In this document: piece by piece, positions 29,601-41,093 of the stretch
Layout of the letters: every line of letters begins with the position of its first letter
Numbering within the stretch: the stretch's first letter is position 1
Assembly: GCA_000499405.2 (NCBI GenBank)
Contig: HG738140.1
Span: 6,680,158 to 6,744,157, forward strand
Direction: 5' to 3'
Origin: Onchocerca volvulus
Lineage: Eukaryota > Nematoda > Chromadorea > Rhabditida > Onchocercidae
Length of the DNA stretch: 64,000 bases
The notes under the pieces: generated by a model
Database searches by the model: none
Told to the model about the DNA's origin: nothing
Seen by the model: only the letters and a program-made list of their open reading frames with translations
Position numbers and translations under genes: made by a program

Positions 29601-32600
29601 AATACAATGCAAAATGAAGTAAACAAATATGTAAATGACTAAATGGGTAAATAAATAAATGATAATTAAAATATTGCAAAGGAATACGATTAATCATATT
29701 TACTGTTTCTCTTTTAGTATAATTAAATGGATCATCGTAATTGAAATTTTAGTTTCATTTTCTAGACTAGAAAATGATGTTTACGATAAAATTATTGCAA
29801 TTGAAATGATTGAAGCAGTTGGACACGAATATTTACCACAATTTTTTGAAACTATACGTGATCGCTTACGTCCTGGTGGTAAGGCGTACTTACAGGTATA
29901 ACTATTTAATAATAGTTAAAAATTAAATTTTTTTTAGCTTTTTAAAACAACCTAAACAAAGTTCGTTTTAATTGTTTTTTCGCTTTTTTTTAAACGTTAA
30001 ACTTCGTCTTTTTTTTCAGGCAATAATATGCCCTAATTTAAATTATGAACGCTATTGCCGATCAAGTGATTTTATCAAGAAACATATATTTCCCGGTGGA
30101 CATATGCCATCTGAGCAAGCAATTAGAGAAGCACTACCGCCAGAATTGACAATAACAAAAATGATTCATATTGGGCATCATTATTCACCAACTTTAGATT
30201 TATGGTATTGGTAAGTTATAATTTCAAATTAATTGTCTGTAAACAGTCAAATTAAAAATTGTGAAAAAAAATGAGTTTCATAATTGCAAAATCAAAATAA
30301 AATAATCAATGAATTTCGAAAGAGTATTGGTGAAATTAATGAATTAGCAAGTTCCATAGTGTTAGGAATTAAAAAATTAAGAAGTGAAATATTTCAAAAA
30401 TTGTAAGAGATGCAATTCTAATTTTTTTTTTTTTTCTGAACTAAATCTTGATTAGATATTTTAATTAGGAAGATATGTGCAGATATTTAACTGTTCACAT
30501 CGATTATCGGATTGTTCAGAATTCTCATTCAATTATCATCAAAATGTAATGCAGCAAAATTTAATGTATCCCACTTTTCTGAAATGAATTATGAATATTT
30601 TGATTAAATAATTTAATTAAGAGATATGCACAAGTACTTAATTATTAATATGACGGGCTGAAGCCGGCCACGCGAAGTGTAATCTATATAAATAAAAATG
30701 TAAATGTTCGTTTGTTCAAATCTTAAATCTCCGAAATTTCTTAAACACGCGGCTTATCTATATTAGATCAAAATCTAAGATCTCCGAAAATTCTTACCAA
30801 TTAGTTTGAAATTTTGACACGACGTTGCATTCGAAAAGCATGCGCATATTAGAATGCAAATGTTTTCGTATAGTTTTTATTTACATACATTGTTGCAGCT
30901 CAGTCTGGTTAACTGGTAAAGAAAGAAAAGAAAAACCGCATGTTCTACTATGTTTAATTTTACAGTGCTTGTGCATATGCAATATTTTTTATTGTTCCAT
31001 TGTTTGTGCAGATATAGATATTATTTGGTTTGCTGACTCTAGAATACGCAACGTTATCATGTGGGAAGCAATCCAGCTCTAGATCTAAACCGCAGAATTC
31101 TAAAGATTGACCCTGAGCTTTGTTGATAATGATTGCAAACGCCAATCGAATTGGGAATTGCAATCTCTTAAATTGGAACGACATATCCATTGGAAGCATA
31201 GCAATGCGAGGAATGAAGACATCATCATCTTTGAAAGTTCTGTCAAGATTGTTGCTTCTATGACTTCTATGCTTCTATGTTGTTCATTAATTTTTCTTAC
31301 ATCAAACAGCATGCCGTTGCAAAGTTTTGGCTGGTTAATATCTTGCAACATGATAATTGCATGCCAATTTTCAATTGCAGTACGTTCGGTGGCATCCCTT
31401 GCACGAGTGAATTCAAAAATTCTGTTGGATAATTGACCGCTTCATATGTTTCCACAACAGCGTCGGCAGATTTGTACATGACTGCCTGTACGGCATGCAT
31501 TCATTTCATCACTGCTATTGAAATAGGTGAAATATTTGCAGGAATTTATGTTGATTATCTGGCAAAAGAAGAAAAAAGCCGGTTTTATAATAAACTTGTC
31601 CTTTAAATTTGAAAGTTGGTATGAATTGAGTTGTTACGATTTCTGCGCCGAACGATGTCATTTGAAAACATGAGTTGTATTTTCTGATTTTAAACCAGAA
31701 ACGCTTTGATTCGGCAGTAGATTCAGCAAGCAAAGTTTTTAATTGTTCTAGCAGTTTAATTTTTCCGACGGCGCAACAGATTCCTTTCGTTTCTCTATTA
31801 AAATTCAGAATCTTGCAATAACGAGACACTTTAGTAATAGTGTCGATGAGAACATGAAAGCTCAAACTATAATCATTGGCTGTGTTGAACCAGAATGCAA
31901 GGCTAGTGAAATAGTCTGATAGCTGAATACGGATTCGTGTTTAATGCTGATCTCTTATTTTTCGTTGACGTCTTTCAGCCTCTCTCAGCCTGCCGCATTC
32001 ATTCTGTTCAAAACGAAACAGATCTGAAGTCTGGCTGCACGTCATTCTGCTCGCATTTGAGCAATTCATTGTCTTTTTCGTTCGTTCGCTAATGTCTGTT
32101 CTTCCTCAGTTTGATTTGTAATTAATCGTTGCTTTCACTCCGCTGTGCGAGTATGGCGGTTAAAGTTTGATCTTCTGTTTATTCTGTTGAGCAAAAAGCG
32201 GATCTTAACACGATCGCCATGCTCTCAACCGTGCATTCTCAAGTCCAGCACGTCGCTCTGCTGTTTTCTCGGCGCATATTTGAGCCATTCTTTGTCGTCT
32301 TCTCTTGTTCGCTAATGTCCGTTCTTCTTTAATTTGATCAGCAATTAATCGTCACATTCATTCCGCTTTCCGAGTATGATAATAACCTAATTTAATCTTT
32401 TGCGAGGCATCATTTGGATGAGCTAAAGCAAATCGATTGCACCTGAACTGTTCTCGAAATTGACATGCAACTGAACTTGAACTTGAACTCAAAACTGCTC
32501 AATTGAATTGTTGGACTGTTGCTATTGCTGCGTCACTTTTGAAAGTTTTCATATGGTATGAAACGATCGATACTAACAGTCGTAAATGTTCTTCTGTTAA

Positions 32601-33636
32601 AATCTTAAATTTCCGAAAGTTTTTACCTGTTCTTCGAAATTTTTACAGAACTTTTCATTGCAATACGCGCTTACTTTACCGAATATTGAGCGTTGCGTAC
32701 TAAAGGCCGCGTCCATTATACAGAAAGTAAGCGTGGTTAATAGATTCAGTCCACCAACTTACTTTTACTCGTCACAAATGTTACAGGTAAAAAAAGTTAA
32801 GTATATCTATATAAATTAAGGCGTCTATTTGAATGCAAAGTTGTATCAAAATTTCAATCAATGGGTAATAATTTGAAACAAACAACGAACATTTGCAAAA
32901 AAGAGGCAATCCAGGACATGACTTAATATTAGAAGTCGGAGAGGTAATCCATAAACTGCTAGAAAGAAACATTTCATTAAACACTTTCATGTCCTCGACG
33001 TTTCTTCGACCAACTATATCTCCCACGAATTGAAAAATAAACGAAAAACTTAAAGCACGCATCTCTTCCATACAAAACACACGCCATTCGGATGTAACGT
33101 TGCATGAAAATAAATTTCGAATGCAACATTGTAGAAAATTTAATTTACTTTCACCTGTCACGGACAGAGCGCTCCGTTCGGAGAGGTTTGGGGTTCGATT
33201 CCCAATGTCTCCAGTTCGTCCATCTTTTCCATAGAGAAAGATATAACAAAATAAAAGAAAAAAGTATATATATCTAAATAAAAACACTTGCCTTTCGAAT
33301 GGAAGGTTGCGTCAAAATTTCAAAGCAATCGGTAAAGAACTTGCAAAGTTAGGTAGATTTATATTTTTATTTTGCAACGAAAACTTACATTTTTTTTAAT
33401 GTAGATTCTCTTTGAATTGTTGCTGGAATTCAGAAAAGCAAAATTTTAGTGCATGGAACGAGCATGAGGAGGAAATTTTGAAGCTTGGATATTCGAAAAA
33501 ATTTCATCGTAAATGGCAATTTTATTTTGCATTGTGCTCTGCTCTATTTCGATATTCTCACATTAATGATGTGCAAATACTCATTGAAAAATCTTCTTTT
33601 GCGCCATTTAATTACATCATTAACAGTAAAAGTTAA
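26691..33636 (+). CDS. Cyclopropane-fatty-acyl-phospholipid synthase-like methyltransferase
   Basis: Exons 27339-27448, 27905-28066, 28401-28649, 29120-29399, 29766-29895, 30020-30210 and 33450-33636 join in frame. A first exon at 26691-26782 fits the phase (two extra bases) but is the least certain; with it the protein is 466 residues. Family landmarks in order: [41 protein letters not shown] (the conserved cysteine), [20 protein letters not shown] (SAM-binding loop), [26 protein letters not shown] (conserved Glu), IFPGGHMPS and HIGHHY (conserved His). The C-terminal [17 protein letters not shown] sits beyond the Helitron. Such enzymes transfer a methylene from S-adenosylmethionine to unsaturated acyl chains of membrane phospholipids. 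Eukaryotic relatives can instead methylate other lipids, so the substrate is open. It carries many introns and runs tail to tail with the Ldh_2 gene. Confidence 0.85.
32058..32385 (-). repeat. Two diverged copies of a Helitron N-terminal coding repeat
   Basis: On the plus strand, GAGCAATTCATTGTC near 32058 and GAGCCATTCTTTGTC near 32280 each start a block of about 100 bases. Both contain GTTCGCTAATGTC-GTTCTTC, then TAATTAATCGT, then CATTC-CTCCGCT or a variant, then CGAGTATG. The offset is about 222 bases. On the minus strand the first reads like [19 protein letters not shown], the charged repeats found at the start of Helitron proteins. Confidence 0.55.
33140..33213 (+). repeat. tRNA-Arg(TCG)-like sequence, probably a SINE head or tRNA pseudogene
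   Basis: AGAGCGCTCCGTTCGGAGAG followed by GTTTGGGGTTCGATTCCCAA and TGTCTCCA reads as the 3' two-thirds of a tRNA. The anticodon loop is GTTCGGA (anticodon TCG). The T arm contains the B-box GGTTCGATTCC, followed by an acceptor-like strand and a trailing CCA-like end. The 5' acceptor strand that should pair (GGAGACA) is absent near 33140, the anticodon stem has a mismatch, and the D arm is degenerate. A functional tRNA is therefore unlikely. The 168-codon minus-strand frame across it (33287-32781) contains [13 protein letters not shown], a peptide typical of translated tRNA-derived SINEs, so I do not call that frame a gene. Confidence 0.5.
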
Positions 33637-34928
33637 ATTGTAACTTAATGTAATTAAATTATAACTTAACTTTGCATTGGCAAAATTATTATTCGATCAT
33701 TGTCTCTTGTAAATTAGAATTGAATATTTTGAATTAAATCAAATTTAGTTTTATGATTTTCAAAAAATTTGTAGTACATCAACTTAAAACGAGTGGAAAA
33801 TTTTAATATACATGTTTCTAACCTTCATTGTCAATGAATTTCGTACCATTTTACGTTTATGATCGATTATTCATCAGTTCTACCAAATATTTATTGAAAA
33901 GAATAATCCATAATTAGTATCAAATACACATTTAAATGCTTCAGATAATATTATAGATAACTTGCAGCGTAATGTATATTTCAGGAAATCAATAACGTAG
34001 AATCAGCTAAATTCAAAATAACGAATAGAAAAGTTGAAAATGCACGATATTAGGAAAGTATAATTACAAAAACTGTTTTTTTTTCAATTTTGAATTCTAA
34101 GCTGTTTTAAAAAAACAAAAGAAAATAAAGAATTAGACAAAATTATAAAAATGCAATGAAAAATTTGTTGCAAAAAGGAAAAAAAAGACAATAATTTATG
34201 ATGTGTGATGATAATTTTCAAGCAAAATAATAATAGCAAGAAAAGCAAAAGTAAATAATGATTAAAATATCCTGTCATTTCTATCCAATAATTAATAAAG
34301 TCTTAATCCTCAACATTTTACATTTTTTTAAAAAACACACTTATCACATGATGAAATAACGAAAAATACACTCATTTTTACTTCTTAATAATTGTTGCAA
34401 TATATATGTATTTGAGGCAATTTGATTTATTTGTTATTTCATCATTTTAATACTATATATTTTCGGGTAAAATTTTTTAGACTAAATGGAAATTGAAAAT
34501 ATTTAATCATTCGTAATGGAAATAGATAAAATAAAGAAACAAATAATAATTGGCTTAGAAAATTTCCTGCAGTGAATTATAATATTTTACCATTTACAGG
34601 ACTCAATTGTATGCTTATGGAATAAAATCCTGCATATGTATATCTGGAAAAACTAAGATAGTCTAGAATGAATATTAGATTGAAGAAGCAAATAATAGAA
34701 AATATATTTCGGTTATTTTAATCGCTTAATTTGGTCCTGTTGTAAAATTCAATTAGCTTATTACGAATGATTAAATTTATCATCAGAAACAGTTCATTGT
34801 TCTTTCAATCCAATTTTAAATTTCATTTTTTAATTAAACGTTCGGAAATTTGTTAAAAAAATATAAAGCAAAAAGTAAACATAACAAGTGAATATGAAAG
34901 ATTATTTTTGCATATTTATGAGGCATCA
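33637..34928. other. Intergenic region between convergent genes
   Basis: This is the space between the 3' ends of the synthase (+) and the Ldh_2 gene (-). It should hold both 3' UTRs. I see AT-rich DNA only. The minus-strand open frame 34084-34278 is leucine/phenylalanine rich and unsupported. Confidence 0.6.
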
Positions 34929-37900
34929 TCATTTTACAGTCATTGCTTGTACACCCAATTTCTTGGCTAATTCTTCCTGAAATAGTTTTTATAATTTCAC
35001 ATGAATAAATTAAAGAAATTATCAAATACTACTCAGTTTGATAATTCACATGTTGCGTAAATAAAAATTTAATATAATACAAAATTTTTTACATACCGCA
35101 TGAATAATTTGATTTGGATGATACGGTATACCACCATGTTTTTCCACAAGTGCTGTGTGTTCTCTTTCTGGGTCACCAGCTACTAATACTTTTTTATTAT
35201 CAGCCTGCAATTGTTTGTTAAAAAATTCTTAAGAAAGTAAGTAATATGTGAGCAGCATTTTATTTACTTTTTTTTTTTTTTTGGAAGTAGCAAAATGAAA
35301 CATTAAAATAATTAAAAAAAGAGTGAATTGTTTTAATAATTTAAGAAATATTGATATTCTTATGAAAAACAAATATTTTGTCATTAAAGTTTCTGCATGA
35401 CTAAAATGGTAAGAAAGCTTTATTGTTATGAGTTTCAATTCAATTTTTATATTTTTCAAAAATACAAAAGTGAGTAAAAGGAATTTTTTTTAATTAAAAT
35501 CATTAAATTATTCATCGAAAATTAAAATTAGAATACGAATGATAAATTTCAGGATAAATTTCCAACAAAATCTTATAATATGTTAAAGTAAAGTTCAACA
35601 AAATTTTATGTTATATTGAAGCAAACCGGTTTTAATCCACGCATTGTATCAATAAATTCCTGTAAGCGATTTTCAAAATTTGGTGCAAATCCATCCGGAT
35701 TAATGGCAATGAAACATTGTCCCTGAAAAAGAAAATATTTGATATTTATTTGTTCATTAGAAATTTTGAAAAAAATAATTCTAATAAGTTCAATTTTTCA
35801 AAATCACAAAAGAAAAAAAACAAAAGTTCTTCGGAAAATTTTATTCGTAACAAAATTTTCTTACTAAATTAGCTGTAACTGCTGTTGTCATCCATTTACG
35901 TACGTATGGTCCCCATTTTGCATCAGCAAGTATACCACAAATAATTTCCACTAAAGCACCAAGACCATATCCTTTATAGCCACCTGAAATAATTAGCCTT
36001 TAATACATTTCAACTTGATTAAAGGTTCAAAAAAAAAAATGAAATTTTCACTTCATATATTAATTCATCAATTGACTATAAATTAATTATCAGTGCTTTG
36101 AATATAAAGCAATAATTATACGATAATTTGCAATAAATGAATAATTTACCGGTTAATTCATCGCCACCAAGAGGTAACAGACCACCACCACTAAGTATTT
36201 TTGCAGGATCATTACAAACATGACCACTTTTCTCAACACCCCATGTATCCGGAACAGTCTGTTCTTTCCGGGATGCTAATTCAACCTGAAATTGTTTAAA
36301 TTTAAATTACATTGAAAATCAATATACTCATGGATATTGTATTACATCTAATACAATGAGTTATCTGTTAAATTTTCAGTTTTTTAAATATTTCAAATTA
36401 AATTTAATTAGCAATTATTATGCTCAAAATATTGATATGATGATTTATAAGCATAAACGTAACGTTTCCCGTGATGAATAGGCGTAACGGAAAGAATCAT
36501 AAGAGTGACATTAACATAATGATCTATATGCATAACGTAATCGTTTAATTGATTAATAATAATTAATTAATAATAATAAAAGATAACAAAGATAACCTTT
36601 CCAATAGCAGCAGTGGTAGTAGCCATATCAAGTACAAAAGCATCATTTTTAGCTTTAGCAGCAAATGTCAACGGATTTGTTCCAAGTGCTGATGTACTTG
36701 ATCGAGTTGGATACATTATCGGTGATGTATTCGTGAATGCCATACCCTTAAATATAATTTATATTTAAATTAATGAATTAAATTTTGTTGTTAGATAGAA
36801 TTAATTCTCATCATGTATATCAGTTCAAAATTGCATCATTTTTATTCAGGTTTTTGTTCGATCCTCTTTTATTGCCATGAAAGATCAAATATGACGATGA
36901 ATTTGATAATTAAATGAATGAAATTCATTCTACAATGCTCATTTAATTCATTTTACATGAAATTTCAAAATAGAAAGTATTATAATTACCAAAAGTCCTT
37001 GTTTCATTGCACGCACACTGTACCATCCGGCAATTCCGAAATGATTTGATCCTAGAATATTTCATGAAATAAGTGATCAAAAAATTAAATTTTAGCAAAC
37101 TAAACGAAAATTAAAGCTTAATTTTTAAACTTGAACTTAAAAAAGCAAAATATTAAATAGAATATAATCTTATCATTTCTTCACTTTTTTAGATACTTTT
37201 AAGACAAAATTTAGAATTATAATTTAAACTTCAATAAAAATACTAATCTATTTTAAATATTTGTCCAATTTTAGATGTAAAGAACTAACTGCTACTCCAC
37301 CAAACAAAAAAAATGATTCGAAACCAATTAGTTTCAGTAAATTTGAAAAATTTGATAAATAATGAAATAAAATAACACTGCAGCTATTCTATCTGAGCAA
37401 TTGTAATGAATTTACCTAAATTTGTGCAGACAAAGTCACAAAGATGAAGGTGCAACCAAAATTAGACTTCGTTGAACAATTAAATTTTATTTTCGATAAA
37501 ATTCCAAATAATTTCTTTTTTGAACACTTCGATTTGAGATTGCAATACGCTTTAATAAACATTCGCTTCCTTTAAATTTTAATACATTTAATTTGTGATT
37601 TACATTACTAATCATTGCATATGCAACAAATGGCAAAACAAAAAACAAAATAGAAATTATTTGTGAATTAGTAATTGTTAAGAAAATCCACGTATTCTAA
37701 TTCGAATTAAAATACTGTTATTAGCATGAAGTGTTATTAGAATATTTCTATATAAAAATAAAAAAAAAAGGAATTATTGGAGCGGAATTTAAAAAATTTT
37801 AACATTAGATATTAAAGTTGTTTGTTTCTATAAAAAACTACTATGGATAAATATTACAAATCAATCATGCTTCATTATACATCAAGCATATTTGAAATCA

Positions 37901-39471
37901 ATAAAAGAATCAAAAATTAAAAAATTTGAAGTATTATATTAGTTAACTTACCTTTTGCAACAACCCAACCAACACCTGCTTCTTTGCCTTTTTTAATTGC
38001 TAAATCCATGCAAAAATTACCGACCACCGGGCCAAGTAAATTATTTCCATCAACCCATGCACTTGCGGCATGTTCTTTCAAGATCATTGGAGTACCATCC
38101 TTCATACATGAACCTTCCTGTACATCTCGAACATACATAGCTTAAACATGAAATGATACAGAATGACATGTGTGTTTTTATCTTAATTTAGTTTTCTTAT
38201 CTAAAACTAAGGTAAAGGACATACATGTCATCATTTTATTTACTTTAATTTAATTTTCTCTCCTATTTCTTCAGAATTCTCCCATTTCATCCCCAAATAT
38301 TCTATTTTGAAATTTTAATTAACCATTGGAAACTTTTTTATTTGAAAAACAAAAAATTAAATTAACATTTAAGGTATTATGTATGTCACATTCGTTATAC
38401 AAAAAAAAAAAGATATAATAAAGAAAGTTTAATTATTAATTAGAAATTTCTGATCAAACAATCTAAAATACATGTAAGTTTTGAAAAATTTTCATTGAAA
38501 GAAATTTTTTCCTTTCAATAAATGATTCATTGAACATTTCAGCGAAAAAAGATTAATCAAAAAGCATCGCGCATGTTTGATTAAATTAAGAAACTTATAT
38601 AGATTTATCATTTTTTTTTCTTAATTTGATTCATTTTTCAAAAAAAGAAATTTTAGGAATTATTACAGATAAATATAAATGATACTTATTTGATGCATTC
38701 AATCAATTGATTTTTTTTTAAAAAGAGAAAATTTTTAAAAGTATTACAGCTAAATACAAAAGATAATTATTTGATATAAAATATTAATTTGATGAACCTA
38801 ATCGATTTAATCCATGACTGTAATGTCCTCGTATATCAGCTTCTATCAATACATCAGCTAATTGTTGTGCATGACTTTTTGATGTACCTGCTTTTGTCAT
38901 ACAATCTACCATATATCTTGTTACCTGAAATCATATCATCAAGATGATAATTTTATTTGTCAAAATAGTGATAACCGTATTTTTCTTTTCTCCCTTCAAT
39001 TTTTTTTTCTCTTAAGTTTGTTAATTTTTTGGTTTTTTTTCCATTGAATTAAATTGAAGAATTTAAAATTATGTTTTATCAACAAGTTATAATTAAATTT
39101 TTTAATCAACAATATTATTTTATTACATTTTACATATTTAAATTTTGCTAATTTCATCTAAAACTCAAAAGCTGTTAAATTTTCATATGTTAAATTTGAA
39201 ATTATTTGAAATGGAATTCAGTATCTATTTGACTTACTTCTTGAATTGTTACAATTTTATCATCTGCATCGACTGTTGTAGCTACATTTCGATTAAAATT
39301 TACGATACAATTAAAATTTTTCGATCTTTTTGTGTTGACAATAAGATGACATCGATGAATATGAATATTATTACAGGAACAAGAAAAAAGCATGAAGGAT
39401 GGTACGTTTTTTATTCGAATTCCACCAGCATAATGAATGAATAATCGATTCGTTATTCGATTAAATAACAT
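34929..39471 (-). CDS. Ldh_2-family NAD(P)-dependent 2-hydroxyacid oxidoreductase
   Basis: Ten minus-strand exons: 39471-39238, 38924-38798, 38140-37952, 37051-36990, 36746-36597, 36285-36150, 35983-35865, 35722-35627, 35204-35097 and 34976-34929. Together they give 1269 nt (422 residues). The family core (malate/L-lactate dehydrogenase of the YlbC/YiaK type) runs from KIVTIQEVTRYMVD through ADIRGHYSHGLNRL (conserved SHG/R substrate region), KEAGVGWVVAKGSNHFGIAG, FTNTSP, LGTNPLTFAA, LDMATTTAAIGK, GYKGYGLGALVEIICG, GQCFIAINPDGFAPNFENRL and LVAGDPEREH. All hallmark glycine and histidine motifs are present. The first exon adds about 60 residues rich in Arg, Asn and Ser ahead of the core. These could be a mitochondrial presequence, or the true start may be the ATG about 26 codons further in. 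The exact substrate cannot be read from sequence. Confidence 0.88.
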
Positions 39472-41093
39472 TATTATCTAAATACTTATTGGTATGCTAA
39501 AATTTTTTGTTATTTTATAATAAACGAAAATTTAAAATTAAAATTAAATTGAAAAAAAACCTGAAAAAAAACCAAGCAAAAATAGTTTATCATTATCAAT
39601 CGAATGAAATTTTTTTGAAGAAATTTTTTTGCGTTTTTGAATTATATTTTGAAAAAATTATGGAAAAGATAAAAATAGTTTATTATAAGGTTTAAAATAA
39701 AGTAAAATTTACTTATATTAACAATCTATCAATTGCAATGTGATTTCTTTTTTTGAAAGTGAGTAATTGAATTGAGCATTAGCAATACTGATAATAAAAA
39801 ATTGTTTGCATAATTTTTGATAACGATTTATGCTAACAATTATTATTTAATTTTAAATTTTAAATTTCACTTTTATAGAACTTCATGCATTTTTTTATAT
39901 GCAGTTTGATGTATCAATTATGAATGATTTCTAAATCAATCCATGCATATTATTCGACGTAGGATTATACAATACGCACAGATTAATTTAAAATTTTTTC
40001 CTATTTTTTCTTTTTATTTTCAGAAAAAATACGCACTAATCATCGATAAATTGCAAATTAATTCATCTTTATTTTATGATTTGAGCAGTATTAATTGTAG
40101 ATGAAACATAATATCTCGAAGTTTTCCCATTTCTATTATTGTTTTAAATTCATAAAAGTGGAATAAAATTTTGAAAGTAATTGATCTAAAAAACGAATAT
40201 AAAGCAAATATTAACTTTTGGACATAAAATAAAAAAAAAGGTAAAACGAAAAAAAAGAAAGAAAAAAAAATGAAAAGCTAGTCAAAAACATGAAATGTTA
40301 AATGAATTGTTGCCTTAGTTTTCATCATAACACATCCGCCTTCGTCCTTCATCTAGTACTTTGTTTCATCGTTTCTATTTTAACAAATTGAAAAAAAAAA
40401 AGAGAGGTAAATGTTTTCAATAAAATGCAAATAAACAGCTGTTAACTGATGACAGGAATATTTTGCAGATAGTGAATTTGAAGTTTGAAATGTTAGAAAA
40501 ACTAAGGAAATAGTAGAAGTTTAAAAACCTAAATAAATTCTGTTGTCATCAGCTATCTATTGCATGAAGAGTTAGTATAAGCTAAAGATAAACAAATTTT
40601 TTTTTTTTTATCACTCACGCAAGCATTTTTAAATCATTGATCCAGCATAAATAATCACTACTGAATGTTTTGACTCTATGAAACAGCTGGTGATATGGAT
40701 GGATGAGTTAAAATGATGAATAAGACAAAAAATAAAAACTTTTTTTCACTTTTTTTTCTTTTTTTTTTTGTTGCAAACATCATTTAATAATAGAATAGAT
40801 TTCCACCAGTTATATTTAAATATGCTAAATGCAAATAATAAAAAATAATGTTAAGATTGTTTTTAGCAAATACATTTTAGATTTCTTTCTTAATTCGATT
40901 TTTTTTTTTTTTTTTGCATACATTTAGAGCAAAAATTTTTATTTCATCTCTGGTGGAAGGATTTCGCATAACGAATATTTGCGGAATTTCTCACTGTGAC
41001 AAGATTGGTTCCGGTATTCGATTTTTTGTATTTCTAAATTCAAGCAATTTAGTGGAAACAGAGGACTGCAAGAAATGATTATCCAATTCATTA
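39472..41093. other. Intergenic stretch without a recognised gene
   Basis: This is the upstream side of the Ldh_2 gene, whose promoter should lie just right of 39471. AT-rich with T and A tracts near 40600, 40760 and 40900. The plus-strand open frame 39145-39444 is the shadow of the Ldh_2 first exon, and 39507-39695 is lysine/phenylalanine rich simple sequence. Confidence 0.55.

Larger units (their letters stand above)
30645..33365 (-). mobile_element. Decayed Helitron-type element in the last intron of the synthase gene
   Basis: On the minus strand three blocks match a Helitron Rep/helicase protein, split by frameshifts and stops. Block 31865-31515 has [13 protein letters not shown], then [13 protein letters not shown] and [14 protein letters not shown], the region ahead of the Helitron Rep domain. 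Block 31500-31297 has [20 protein letters not shown] then [15 protein letters not shown]. Blocks 31351-30960 have [29 protein letters not shown] and AQGQS, the Pif1-like helicase end. The Rep centre and most of the helicase are missing between 31515 and 31500. Upstream, about 32480-31900 resembles the Arg/Glu-rich repeated N-terminus ([14 protein letters not shown]). Near 30645-30672 a GGCTGAAGCC hairpin and GGCCACGCGAAG suggest the element's 3' end. The outer limits are approximate. Confidence 0.8.

Noticed and set aside
31107..31436. Plus-strand 109-codon frame
   Set aside because: It is the shadow of the Helitron helicase readings on the minus strand.
32781..33287. Longest single open frame in the window (168 codons, minus strand)
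   Set aside because: It crosses the tRNA-like SINE and Helitron-type repeats, has no recognisable domain, and includes AT-rich hydrophobic filler at both ends. It is a repeat-derived frame, not a gene.
39145..39444. Plus-strand 99-codon frame
   Set aside because: It is the shadow of the first exon of the Ldh_2 gene on the minus strand.
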